The notes below the pieces were generated by a model, which saw only the letters and a program-made list of their open reading frames with translations, did no database searches and was not told the DNA's origin. This document shows, piece by piece, positions 8,569 through 18,609 of a DNA stretch of 64,000 nucleotides. Location: contig NZ_AP019649.1 in assembly GCF_009938165.1 (NCBI RefSeq), forward strand, positions 1,426,001 to 1,490,000. The letters are read 5' to 3'. Made by a program: the position numbers and the translations under genes. The stretch is from Vibrio taketomensis. GTDB lineage: Bacteria; Pseudomonadota; Gammaproteobacteria; Enterobacterales; Vibrionaceae. Within the stretch, counting starts at the first letter, position 1. The number at the start of each line of letters is the position of its first letter.

Positions 8569-11200
8569 TTAAGGTTTTGGTATGGCAGTTCGCCATTCTT
8601 TCCATGAATTCTCAGGAACTGGATTGAGTAGGAATGAATGTCCAGCTTCTGCTTTAGGTTGGAGTTGATCACCTTCTGGTGTAGAGAAGGTAATCCCGCC
8701 CCTCAATAAACTGTCAACCGTGCCAGCTTTGATATCTGCACCAGTGATACCTATAGAGACATTAACGCCTGAGCTATTCCAGAACACGCTGTTGTTTCTT
8801 ACTAGGTACGCATAGTCTGGGCGAATACTAATTTCAGTGATCACTCGGTCTGCAAATTCACCAAGTTGTAAGCTCACTACTTCACCTACTTCGATTTCAC
8901 GATAGAGTACCGGCGTTCCGACTTGTACAGAGCCACGGGACTCACTCTGAAGAATAAAGTGAGTGCCAGCGGGTTGGAATGCTTGCGAATGTAATGTGAA
9001 CTGATTGTTTGCACTACCAGAACCAGGTACTACGTTGATTGCACCATTAAGTAAATTTTCAATGTTTTTAACCCCACTGAGATCCACTTTAGTCTGCGGT
9101 AACCAAAAGTAGGAGTCACTGCGCGCAATATGCTCCGCGTATTCGGGTAGGATACGCGCTTTTATCGTCACTTGATTAGTATTGAAGTCTGGAAATACCG
9201 CGCTTACTTCACCTACCGTGACGCGGTTATATTGAATCTTTGCACCTACAGAGATTTTACTTTTCCCATCTCCGGTAAGTGTAATTTCATAACCTGATTT
9301 TCGCGCGTGTTTGAAGTCTTCGTAGAGCTTCCAATAACTACCTTGTTTGTTTTCAATTCCGGGCAATGTATCAAAGGCGATGCCGCCTTCAATCAGTGTT
9401 TTTATCGGTGCAGCCTTGATGCTAACGCCCGCTAACGAGGCATCAACTTCGACGCCAGAGCGATTCCAAAATACGGTTTGATCATTGAGCAAGTGTTTAT
9501 ACTGATTCTCGATACTGATCGTTACCAAAACGCTATCGCTAACCAATTTGTAGTCAGCAACACTACCCACTTTTAGGTTGCGATAGAGGAGTGGGCTGCC
9601 TTTTGAAACCGGCGGTAATTCATTCGCTGCGAGTGTCAGTTTTACTGAGCCAGACAAATTATATTTCGCGATTTCGGCTAACGATTTGCTTTGATAGAGT
9701 TGGAACTTGCGATTGCTAGACTGATTCCTCGCTCATGAAGCTGATAGAGCCCGTCAGCAATTGTTTGGCTGGTGGTACGGTAACGCTCAAACCTGATTCT
9801 GTAAGTTCCGCGGTCGCGCTGCCGGTAACAAAAAATCGACTCTTACTACGAATTAGGTTCTGATATTGTTTGTCGATTAAGATATCAAAGCGAACTTTAT
9901 CCTGTAACAATACGGTTTTTGTTACCTCACCAACACTGACGCCACGGTAAAGTACTTTTGCATCACTATCGAGCCCAAATGAATTGTCAGCGTACAGCTC
10001 CAAAGCTATTGAACGGTCTTGTTGACGATTAAAATCGTTTTTTCTGATTGCGGTAAATGAACGCGCTCTTTTGCCTTCTCCCGGGACTAGGGTTAAGAAA
10101 TTACCTTTCACGAGGTTGGTTAGGTTTTCCACGCCAGACAAAGACACTTCCGCTTCTTCGAGAATGAAACGGCTACCACTGGTTAACATATCGCTGAACG
10201 CGGGTTGAATGGCCGCTGAAGCAATGATGTGATTCCTTTCTTGGTTAAGTTGGAGATCGGTGACTTGGCCAACTTCGATGCCTCGGTACATTATCGGCGC
10301 GCCGGAGCTGCTAATTTTATTGTTGTCAGGTAACGCAATTTTGATCGGGATGCCGCGACCCGCCGTTTTTAAATCGGGATAGAGTCTAAACTGGGTATTT
10401 TCTGGTACCGCAGAACCGCCATCTGGTGAATCGACGGCGATAGAGCCACCGATTAAGGCTTGCAGGCTCTCAAGGCGAATATCAACACCTGAAAAGCCGA
10501 CGTTTGCGCCAATGCCACTGACGTTCCAAAAACGACTCTCATCAGTAATGATGTGTTGGTATTCTTCTTTGATTGAGGCAGAGAGAATGACGTATTTACT
10601 CTGCTCATCCAATTGATAATGATAGATTTCGCCAATAGGAATTTTTCGATAAAGGATCTGTGAGCCGACAGAGATACCACCTAAGTCGCGCGCTCTAAGT
10701 GTAATGTTTAGCCCTTCACGCGCGAGTAAATCGGCAGGAGGCCCATCAAGCGCAATGAAATCTGTTTTCATCTTTCCATCTTCAGTTCCGGGTTGGATTG
10801 CGATGTAGTTACCAGAAACTAATGCGTCGAGACCCGAAATGCCGGATAGGGAAGCGGTTGGTTTAACCATCCAAAAACGTGTGGTATCGCTCAGCAATTT
10901 CGTGGCTTCGGGATAGATATCCGCTTTAACATAAATTCCTTCCAGATCTTCAGAAAGCTGGATATCGCGCACCATACCGACTTCCAAACCTTGGTAGCGG
11001 ACCGTAGTTCTGCCCGGAATGACACCTTGAGCATCTGAGAATTGAATCTCAATCCGTTGACCCGCATCGTGAATGGCTTTAAAAACCAGCCATCCCGCTA
11101 ACACCATGGTCAGGATAGGCAGAATCCAAAGTGGTGAGATGCCACGATTACGCTTTATATCTGGCGAGTAAGAGGTTTGTGAAGACGTTGAATTACTCAT
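8569..11200 (-). CDS. letB: LetB (YebT): seven-MCE-domain intermembrane lipid transport protein, frame break inside
   Basis: LetB forms a tunnel of stacked MCE rings that spans the periplasm and moves lipids between membranes. An N-terminal membrane anchor (ISPLWILPILTMVLAGWLVF, residues ~21-40) is followed by seven MCE repeats. Each has a recognisable (L/I/Q)YR-x-(I/L)-x-(V/I)G-x-V core: four before the break and three after it. The total of about 877 residues matches E. coli LetB. The break lies at 9716-9720, where GTC TAG CAA ends the first frame. The second frame (SNRKFQLYQSKSLAE) resumes one base later, so one base is extra or two are missing. The start overlaps the letA stop by 8 bp. 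Upstream letA and downstream rsmF give the enterobacterial order. Confidence 0.9.
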
Positions 11201-12455
11201 TGAAAGACTCTTTTTGATTAGCGGTATTTTTGGCTCGATTACCTTGTTGGTAATTGTCCCAGATAAATCTTGGATCGAAACTCTCGGCAGCCAACATGGT
11301 TAACACCACGACAAAGCCAAAAGCAACAGCGCCATAACCTGGCGTAAAATCAAGGATCTGACCTCGGTCAACCAAGGCCATCATAATTGATATAACAAAC
11401 AAATCCATCATTGACCATTTACCAATCCATTTCACGACAAAGTAAATCATCATGCGTTGGCGATGGAAAATGCCTCGTTTGAATTTTATTGCCAAAAGTA
11501 TGTAGGCGAGGCCAACAATTTTGGCTACAGGTACGACGATACTCGCGACGAAAATAATTGCGGCAATTCCTGTCATACCATTTTTACTAATGCTGCCACA
11601 CCAGAAAATGGTATCTTCGAGTCGCTTACCGTTAGTAAGAAGGATAGAGATTGGAATCAAGTTTGCCGGAAAGATGGCGATGGACGCAGCAACTAAATAC
11701 GCCCATGTTTTTTGAATAGAGTTTTCTGTACGGTGGCTTAATGGTGTTTTGCAACGCACGCATTGAGGCGCCATTGGTTGTGACATATGGCAGCAAGTAC
11801 AGTGAATGTCTTTGTGCGAAAAGAGGTGACTAGATTCTGTCTGATAAGCTTCCCAATAGCGTCTGGTACTGACTCGGCTAACTAGCAGAACTGTAAATAG
11901 TTGCAGCAGAATCAATCCGTATAGGCCAACACCGATGTGGATATCTGAATAGTCTTGAAGTTTAAAGCAGGAGATGGCGACGCTGATCAAGAAAACATCG
12001 ATCATCACCCAGTGCTTCAGATGATGCACAATCCAAAGCGAATATTTCAGTAAAAGGAAGGTTTTATTTCTTAATGCGATATGAGCACTAATGACCGCGC
12101 AACACACCAATAGTGGAGCGATTGAGCTACAAAAGATGACAAGTGCCGCGAGAAAATAAAATCCTTCACCAAATAGCGTCATGACTCCCGAGGGGAGTGT
12201 TGCTGGGATCATCTGTCCGAACAGACGAATGCTCAAAAAATTAAAGAAATGAGAAGGAACAAATAGCAGCAAACAGGTGATTGCAATCGCTAAGTTACCA
12301 GAGAGAGAAGGTGTACCACCACGGTATAACTGAGTGCCGCAGCGGGGGCAATATGCGCTGCGGCCTTGTTTGATTTCAACCGTATCAATGGGTAGTTCAC
12401 ACCCTTGGCATAATCGAACTTTGCTTGGTGCTGCTTGATGAGCGTTCGATGTCAC
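11193..12455 (-). CDS. letA: LetA (PqiA family) inner-membrane protein
   Basis: Partner of LetB in phospholipid trafficking; an integral inner-membrane protein thought to load or extract lipids. The 420-residue length is typical. Two PqiA-type modules are present, each preceded by a zinc ribbon: CQGC...CPRC at residues ~16-40 and CTCCH...CVRC near 218-238. Each module has about four transmembrane segments. The C-terminus ESFDPRFIWDNYQQ is family-like. It lies 33 bp downstream of the ABC exporter gene on the same strand and overlaps letB, so co-transcription is likely. Confidence 0.9.
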   Translation of the reverse strand: MTSNAHQAAPSKVRLCQGCELPIDTVEIKQGRSAYCPRCGTQLYRGGTPSLSGNLAIAITCLLLFVPSHFFNFLSIRLFGQMIPATLPSGVMTLFGEGFYFLAALVIFCSSIAPLLVCCAVISAHIALRNKTFLLLKYSLWIVHHLKHWVMIDVFLISVAISCFKLQDYSDIHIGVGLYGLILLQLFTVLLVSRVSTRRYWEAYQTESSHLFSHKDIHCTCCHMSQPMAPQCVRCKTPLSHRTENSIQKTWAYLVAASIAIFPANLIPISILLTNGKRLEDTIFWCGSISKNGMTGIAAIIFVASIVVPVAKIVGLAYILLAIKFKRGIFHRQRMMIYFVVKWIGKWSMMDLFVISIMMALVDRGQILDFTPGYGAVAFGFVVVLTMLAAESFDPRFIWDNYQQGNRAKNTANQKESFNE

Positions 12456-12488
12456 AACGATTCCTCATTTGGTATCGCTTTGTTTTGC

Positions 12489-14252
12489 TTAACCGTGGGA
12501 TTGAATTGTTCCATATAACGTTTGGTAAAGACCTTGTTGTTCAACTAATTCTCCGTGAGTCCCGGTTTGGGTCACTTGCCCATCTTCCAATACATAGATG
12601 AGATCGGCTTGTTTCACTGCTGATAAACGGTGAGCAACGATAAGCGTTGTACGCCCATTTAAAAACTGCGTTAATGCGCGATGTAATGCTGCTTCGGTCG
12701 CCGTATCCAGTGCTGACGTGGCTTCATCTAAAATGACAAATTTAGGATTGCTTAACACCATTCGTGCAATAGCAAGCCTTTGGCGTTGGCCTCCTGACAA
12801 GCGAATACCATTACGACCTATTTGGGTTTCAAGCCCTTGCCCAAGCTGTAAGATGACGTCTTGCATTTGGGCGACTTCAAGCGCCTGCCATAATTGTTCA
12901 TCATTATAATGGCTGCCAAGGGTGAGATTATGCCTCAAGGTATCGTTAAATAGTATAGGTTGCTGTAAAACAACAGCTATTTGATCACGAATTACATCAA
13001 AACTAATGTCATCAGTGGTTTGGTGGTTAAATTTGATCACACCGGAGTCTGGTCGGTAGACCCCAATCAAAAGTTGGATCAGGGTCGATTTACCGCCACC
13101 ACTGGCGCCCACGAGCGCCACTTTTTTGCCTGCAGGTATATGTAGGCTGAGATGATCGAGAACACGATTGTCTTCATTATATGAGAAGCACACATCTTCA
13201 ATGCTTACGTCGACTTCTTGGCCATCATGAAACGGGTTTACTTTGCTGATAGGGCGATGTTCCTCTTCCAGTTCAAGCAAAGTATTGATACGCGCTAACG
13301 CCGCTTTAGCACTATACCAAGAGAACTGAATCCCCAATAATTCTTGAACTGGTGAAAGCATAAACCAAAGGTAGCCGAAGACCGCAAAAATTTGACCGAT
13401 GGTTAAGTCGCTAAATAGCACCATCAACATAGCCACGGCACGAAACAGCTCAAAACCGAGTAGGAAGAGTAGAAATGAGACGCGACCAGCAGCCTCCGAT
13501 TGCCATGCGTATTTGTCTGCGTTAAGACGAACTTCATTGGCATTGAGTTTTAGCTCATTTAAGAACTCGCGTTCACGATTGGCTGCTCGAAGTTGATAGA
13601 TACCATCTAAGGTTTCGACTAAACGGTTTTGAAAACGCTCAAAGGCTTGGTTTTCACGCTTTTTGAGATGTTTCACTTTACTGCCAAGCAAGCGTGAAAA
13701 GTAAATCACGATAGGGTTGACCAGTAAAATAAACAGTCCTAGACGCCAATCGATCCAAAGCAACACGATGGCCGTGCCGAACACGGTCAAAAAGCTGATG
13801 ATAAATTTGCTTAGAGTAGAACCAATAAATTGATCAATCGTTTCGATGTCAGTGATGAGATGGGCATTGATACCGCCGCTACCACGTGTTTCGTATTGAC
13901 GAATACTGATCTTACCTAGCTTATCGATCATCTTACTGCGCATTTGATAGGTAATGGTTTTGGAGACGAGGGTAAACTGACGACTTTGCAAAATATTTAG
14001 CGCTTGGCTTACGGTACGCATGAGTACGACTAATAAGAGTGCAAAGAAAATGTAGCCACTAGGCGTTTGCAATGAACTCGGCAAGATATCATTCATCAAT
14101 GACACGCCAGTACTTGGCTGTTTGAGTAATACTTCGTCTACCATCAAAGGTAATAGTAGAGGGATAGGGACGCTAACCAATGTTGCGATGACCGCAATAA
14201 TATTGGCAATGATTAACTTTCGTTTATGTATTTTACTTGTGAAATCAACCAA
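12489..14252 (-). CDS. ABC exporter, fused permease and ATPase, possibly iron-regulated
   Basis: 587-residue half-transporter of the MsbA-like type: six transmembrane segments in residues ~12-300 followed by an ATPase domain with Walker A GASGGGKST, Q-loop VVLQQPILF, signature LSGGQRQR and Walker B FVILDEATSALD, then H-loop VAHRLS. It would work as a homodimer or with an unseen partner. The substrate cannot be read from sequence. A Fur-box-like sequence lies 38 bp upstream of the start, which hints at iron-linked export, for example of a siderophore or haem-related compound; this is inference. It sits between msrC and letA, where E. coli has no such gene, so it is an insertion relative to that order. 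Confidence 0.85.
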   Translation of the reverse strand: MVDFTSKIHKRKLIIANIIAVIATLVSVPIPLLLPLMVDEVLLKQPSTGVSLMNDILPSSLQTPSGYIFFALLLVVLMRTVSQALNILQSRQFTLVSKTITYQMRSKMIDKLGKISIRQYETRGSGGINAHLITDIETIDQFIGSTLSKFIISFLTVFGTAIVLLWIDWRLGLFILLVNPIVIYFSRLLGSKVKHLKKRENQAFERFQNRLVETLDGIYQLRAANREREFLNELKLNANEVRLNADKYAWQSEAAGRVSFLLFLLGFELFRAVAMLMVLFSDLTIGQIFAVFGYLWFMLSPVQELLGIQFSWYSAKAALARINTLLELEEEHRPISKVNPFHDGQEVDVSIEDVCFSYNEDNRVLDHLSLHIPAGKKVALVGASGGGKSTLIQLLIGVYRPDSGVIKFNHQTTDDISFDVIRDQIAVVLQQPILFNDTLRHNLTLGSHYNDEQLWQALEVAQMQDVILQLGQGLETQIGRNGIRLSGGQRQRLAIARMVLSNPKFVILDEATSALDTATEAALHRALTQFLNGRTTLIVAHRLSAVKQADLIYVLEDGQVTQTGTHGELVEQQGLYQTLYGTIQSHG

Positions 14253-14289
14253 GAACGGCTAATAGTATTTTACTTTCAGTCATTTTAAT

Positions 14290-14308
14290 GATATTGATAA
14301 TGATTGTT
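14290..14308. promoter_or_regulatory. Fur-box-like site
   Basis: GATATTGATAATGATTGTT matches the 19-bp classical Fur consensus (GATAATGATAATCATTATC) at 15 of 19 positions. It lies between the divergent ABC exporter (starts 14252) and msrC (starts 14407), nearer the exporter. It suggests iron repression of one or both. Confidence 0.6.
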
Positions 14309-14406
14309 ATTTATAATTAAGTCATTGTACGTAGAATTACAGTGTAAGTCTCAGATTTTTATTAAAAGTTGCATGCACATTTATAGTGTCGTAGTCGGAA
14401 TTCATT

Positions 14407-14880
14407 ATGTCTAATCAATTTTATCAACGCTTGACGAAGCAATCCGTGGCTCTTGTAGAGTCAGAAAAAAATTTGGTCGCTAATTTGGCTAATATTAGTG
14501 CGCTCCTCAATATGGAGTTGGAAGATATTAACTGGGTAGGTTTCTATTTGATGGACGGAGAAGAGTTGGTATTAGGCCCATTCCAGGGCAAACCCGCTTG
14601 CGTGCGCATTCCATTAGGTAAAGGGGTGTGCGGAACAGCCGCCGCAAAGAATCAAGTTCAGCGTGTTTATGATGTGCACGAGTTTGAAGGCCATATCGCT
14701 TGTGATGCCGCGAGCAATTCAGAAATTGTGATTCCATTTTCAATCAACGGCAACATGATGGGTGTATTGGATATTGATAGCCCAAATATTGGTCGATTTA
14801 GTGAAGAAGACCAGATTGGATTGACGAATTTGATGGTGGAAGTAGAAAAGCTGCTTAATTCACACGCTATCAAGGCATAA
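14407..14880 (+). CDS. msrC: Free methionine-(R)-sulfoxide reductase MsrC
   Basis: GAF-domain enzyme that reduces free L-methionine-(R)-sulfoxide to methionine; cytosolic. The 157-residue length is normal. Motifs visible: NWVGFYLMDGEELVLGPFQGK, then CVRIPLGKGVCGTAA and HIACDAASNSEIVIP. These carry the three conserved cysteines (about residues 84, 94 and 118) used for catalysis and resolution. The end MGVLDIDSPNIGRFSEEDQ is typical. It precedes proQ and prc on the same strand, the same linkage as in E. coli. Confidence 0.93.
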   Translation: MSNQFYQRLTKQSVALVESEKNLVANLANISALLNMELEDINWVGFYLMDGEELVLGPFQGKPACVRIPLGKGVCGTAAAKNQVQRVYDVHEFEGHIACDAASNSEIVIPFSINGNMMGVLDIDSPNIGRFSEEDQIGLTNLMVEVEKLLNSHAIKA

Positions 14881-14978
14881 ATTCGCTCTAGAGTGTGGTT
14901 TTTCCTCTACAGGTCACTATAATGGCTGAATTATTTATCTTAATGCTCGCGGAACGTCCGCATTAACCAGGAACCCCC

Positions 14979-15614
14979 ATGGAAAACACTGAAAAGTTAA
15001 AAAACAGCAAAGAAGTTATTGCATATGTTGCTGAATGTTTCCCTAAGTGCTTTACTTTAGAAGGTGAAGCTAAGCCACTTAAAATTGGTATTTTTCAAGA
15101 TCTTGCGGATCGTCTAGCAGATGACCCAAAAGTAAGTAAAACTCAGCTTCGTGCAGCGTTAAGACAATACACTTCATCATGGCGTTACCTACACGGTGTT
15201 AAGCCTGGTGCGGTACGTGTAGATTTAGATGGTAACCCGGCAGGCGAACTAGACGAAGAACACGTGGAACATGCTAAAACTGCACTAGCTGAAAGCAAGG
15301 CGAAAGTACAAGCTCGTCGCAAAGAACAAGCTAAGAAGACGCGTGAAGAAGGTAAAGCTAAAACGGCTAAACCTGCAGCTAAGAAGCCGCAACAAGCTCG
15401 TCGTCCTCAAGCTAAATCTGCGCCGAAAGCAGCTAAACCTGTTGAAACACGTCCACTAAATGCTGACGAAGTAAAAGTTGGTAATGCAGTAAACGTGAAC
15501 ATGGGTAAAGGGAACATGGCTGCAACTATCGTTGAAATCAATAAGGAAGATGTGCGAGTTCAACTGTCTAACGGCCTTCAAATGGTTGTGAAAGCGGAGC
15601 ACCTACGCGCATAA
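14979..15614 (+). CDS. proQ: RNA chaperone ProQ
   Basis: FinO-family RNA-binding protein that stabilises mRNAs and small RNAs. The N-terminal FinO domain covers residues ~5-120 ([64 protein letters not shown]). A Lys/Ala-rich linker and a Tudor-like C-terminal domain ([32 protein letters not shown]) follow. The 211-residue length is typical for vibrios. Ends 17 bp before prc, probably one transcript. Confidence 0.95.
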   Translation: MENTEKLKNSKEVIAYVAECFPKCFTLEGEAKPLKIGIFQDLADRLADDPKVSKTQLRAALRQYTSSWRYLHGVKPGAVRVDLDGNPAGELDEEHVEHAKTALAESKAKVQARRKEQAKKTREEGKAKTAKPAAKKPQQARRPQAKSAPKAAKPVETRPLNADEVKVGNAVNVNMGKGNMAATIVEINKEDVRVQLSNGLQMVVKAEHLRA

Positions 15615-15631
15615 AGGAGAATCTCCTACGC

Positions 15632-17625
15632 ATGAAATGCCGTTTAAACTTTTCGCTGATTGCTGCTAGCGTTATGCTAGCAGCAACTCCGGTAAAAGCG
15701 CTTGAAGCTAATATTCAACTAACAGATTTGCCTGCGCTTGAGCAAGAAGCTCAACATAAAACCGCAAGCAAACGCGTTACTTCCGCTTTACCCGCTCTCA
15801 TTACAAGCACTTCACTTTAGATGATCAATTTTCGCAAGCGATTTTTGAACGCTACCTTGAACTGCTTGATTTTAATAAAAATATCTTCACTCAAGCTGAT
15901 ATAGACAATTTCTCACAATGGTCTAAATCCATCGATGATCAGTTGAAATCTGGCGACAATCAAATCGCGTTTGATATCTACAATCAATCGATAGAGCGAC
16001 GCTATGAAAGATTCAAATACGCATTGTCTCTTCTCGATACAGAGATGACATTTGATGCTGATGAATCAATCGAACTCGATCGTAGCGAAGCGAGTTGGCC
16101 TAAAAACCGACAAGAGCTCGATGAACTTTGGCGTAAACGCGTTAAGTATGATGCTTTAAATCTAAAACTGACCGGTAAAAACTGGGAAGAGATTAAGGAC
16201 ATACTAGGTAAGCGCTACAACAACGCACTCAAACGTCTTACTCAAACTCATAATGAAGATGCATTTTCTCTTTATATGAATGCGTTTTCTCGTGAAGTTG
16301 ATCCTCACACTAGTTATCTTTCTCCGCGTAATGCCGATCAGTTCCAACAAGAGATGAATCTTTCGCTTGAGGGTATTGGTGCCGTTTTACAAATGACGGA
16401 TGACTACACTGTCATTCGTTCATTGGTCGCTGGTGGTCCTGCCGCAAAAAGTAAAAAGCTTGGCGAGGGTGATCGTATCATCAGTGTCGGTCAAGACGGC
16501 GAAGATATGGTGGATGTGATTGGCTGGCGACTAGATGATGTTGTTCAACTGATCAAAGGTCCGAAAGGAACAACGGTGAAGTTGGAAGTTTTGCCAGAAG
16601 GTAATGACGCCAAGAGTGAAATTGTTTCAATTGTTCGAGATAAAGTTCGATTAGAAGATCGCGCAGTAAAATCTGAAATCATTGAAAAAGATGGTAAGAA
16701 GATTGGTGTGCTTGAAGTACCAAGTTTCTACGTTGGTTTATCAAAAGATACCGACAAACTCCTCACTGAGTTAAAGCAGAAAGGAGTCGATGGTGTCATT
16801 GTTGATTTACGCAACAATGGTGGTGGTGCACTAACTGAAGCGACTGCGTTATCTGGCTTGTTTATTACTAGTGGACCAGTGGTTCAAGTACGAGACAGCT
16901 ATGGGCGTATCAACGTCAATGCCGATACCGACAATAAGATCAGTTACGACGGACCGTTAATGGTTCTGACTAACCGTTACAGTGCGTCGGCTTCTGAAAT
17001 TTTTGCCGCAGCGATGCAGGATTATGGTCGTGGTATCATTGTTGGCGAAAACTCATTTGGTAAAGGTACCGTCCAACAACACCGTTCGTTAAATCATATT
17101 TATGATTTATTCGATAAAGAATTGGGTTACGTGCAATACACTATCCAGAAGTTTTATCGAATCGATGGTGGCAGTACTCAAAATAAAGGGGTAGTGCCGG
17201 ATATCGCGTATCCAACGCCAATTGATCCATCAGAAACGGGTGAAAGCGTAGAAGATAATGCGCTGCCTTGGGACAGTATCGAGAAAGCAGATTACAAAGT
17301 GTTACAGCGTAACGAAAAAGAGATCGCCAAGCTCGAGAAACTGCATCAACAACGTATCGCCAAAGATATGGAATTTGGTTTTATTACCGAGGACATTGCA
17401 CGTTACAAAGCAGAGAAAGAAGATAACTTGCTTTCTTTGAATGAAAAAGAGCGTCAGCGTCTGAGTGATGAAGCGGATCAATTACGTTTAGATCGTATAA
17501 ATCAGCGTCGTGAAGCGGCGGGTGAAAAACCTTATAAATCGTTAGACGATATTCCAAAAGATTATGAGGCACCAGATGCATATCTTAATGAATCTGTTGC
17601 CATAATGGTCGATATGATTAGTTGA
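15632..17625 (+). CDS. prc: Tail-specific periplasmic protease Prc, interrupted by a one-base shift
   Basis: C-terminal processing protease (S41 family) that trims penicillin-binding protein 3 and degrades mis-tagged periplasmic proteins. An N-terminal signal peptide (NFSLIAASVMLAATPVKA) starts the first frame, which stops at 15820. The downstream frame supplies FTRSHYKHFTLDDQFSQAIFERY, showing that one base is missing near 15784 (ACT TC_ CGC). After that come the DPHTSYLSPRNADQFQQEM block, a PDZ domain, the catalytic serine region RYSASASEIFAAAMQDYG, the lysine in FGKGTVQQ, and the C-terminal KDYEAPDAYLNES. About 665 residues when repaired, against 682 in E. coli. Confidence 0.92.
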
Positions 17626-17645
17626 AATCGTACTTGGTATGAAAG

Positions 17646-17668
17646 GCGGACTCCTAGTCCGCTTTTTT
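17646..17668 (+). terminator. prc terminator
   Basis: GCGGAC, short loop, GTCCGC, then TTTTTT. Confidence 0.85.
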
Positions 17669-17751
17669 GCTAAAACTAATGATCCAGATCAAAAAATTTA
17701 GCTTTATCGGATAGTTGTGCCTACGCTTAAAGAAAAGTGAGGGAACGATAT

Positions 17752-18423
17752 ATGAGATGGATTGCTTTATTTTTAGCCTGTTTTAGTTTTACAGTTTGGA
17801 GTGCAGGCCCTTCAAACAACAAAGAAACAAATGCATTGAGTTATTTTGATCACCCGTTTTTACTTGGTGATTGGTATTTAGTGAATAATGACCCAAACAG
17901 CTCGGAAGATAGCTACATCGCCATCAAGCTCACACTGTCTTCTAACTACCACTTTTCTATCGATATACAGAAACGAGACTTCACAGTTGACCATTGGGAA
18001 GGGATGTATACGGCCAATGAAGACACCATTATTCTCGGTTTAAATACCGCCGAACCACAAGTGTACGCCTATGCCAGTAATCATAACATGCTGAATCTAA
18101 ATGGTGTGATGTTTACTAAAGCTTTGTCTAACTCCCTTGCCGGGATTTGGTCTAGCCAACATTTAGCAGGCGATGACTTAGCAGCGAGTGAAGTAAGCCG
18201 AATGGATCTGGTATTGCAACCCGACTTTGTTTTCCTGTTTAAAGTAAGTAATCCCGATGGTGATGAAGCTGTGAGAAAAGGTGTTTACTTCACTGAAGGC
18301 GAGCATTTAGTTCTTTTGTACGAGAACGGAGAACATAACACACGTTACAAACTCAACAGTGACACACTGACTATTGAGTCGGCGGAAGGCGATATGTTTG
18401 CGGTTTTAAATCGAATACGTTAA
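17752..18423 (+). CDS. Hypothetical exported protein
   Basis: About 223 residues with a signal peptide (MRWIALFLACFSFTVWSAG). The mature part is acidic and rich in aromatic residues, with two similar halves: both halves carry a WY/GIW motif (LLGDWYLVNNDPNSSEDSY and LAGIWSSQHLAGDD) followed by beta-strand-like segments. I do not recognise a domain; the layout resembles small beta-barrel or lipocalin-like repeats but that is a guess. The ATG at 17752 is preferred over an in-frame GTG at 17737, because GAGGGAA precedes it at proper spacing. Own terminator downstream. Confidence 0.65.
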   Translation: MRWIALFLACFSFTVWSAGPSNNKETNALSYFDHPFLLGDWYLVNNDPNSSEDSYIAIKLTLSSNYHFSIDIQKRDFTVDHWEGMYTANEDTIILGLNTAEPQVYAYASNHNMLNLNGVMFTKALSNSLAGIWSSQHLAGDDLAASEVSRMDLVLQPDFVFLFKVSNPDGDEAVRKGVYFTEGEHLVLLYENGEHNTRYKLNSDTLTIESAEGDMFAVLNRIR

Positions 18424-18488
18424 ATGCTGATAAAATGATTAAAACGTAGACGTATTGTTTTTATACCAAACGTTAATTAGTAAAAAAG

Positions 18489-18520
18489 CGAGGTAATCTA
18501 TGCGAATACCTCGTTTTTTT
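18489..18520 (+). terminator. Terminator of the hypothetical exported protein gene
   Basis: CGAGGTA and TACCTCG arms around an 11-nt loop, followed by seven T. Confidence 0.85.
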
Positions 18521-18609
18521 ATTTGCACAGTTGTAAGCTAGATGTACCCAAACAATCTATAGCTAAGTATTTTCGATTGTGTGAATACTATTGATAGAAG
18601 GATTTAGAA

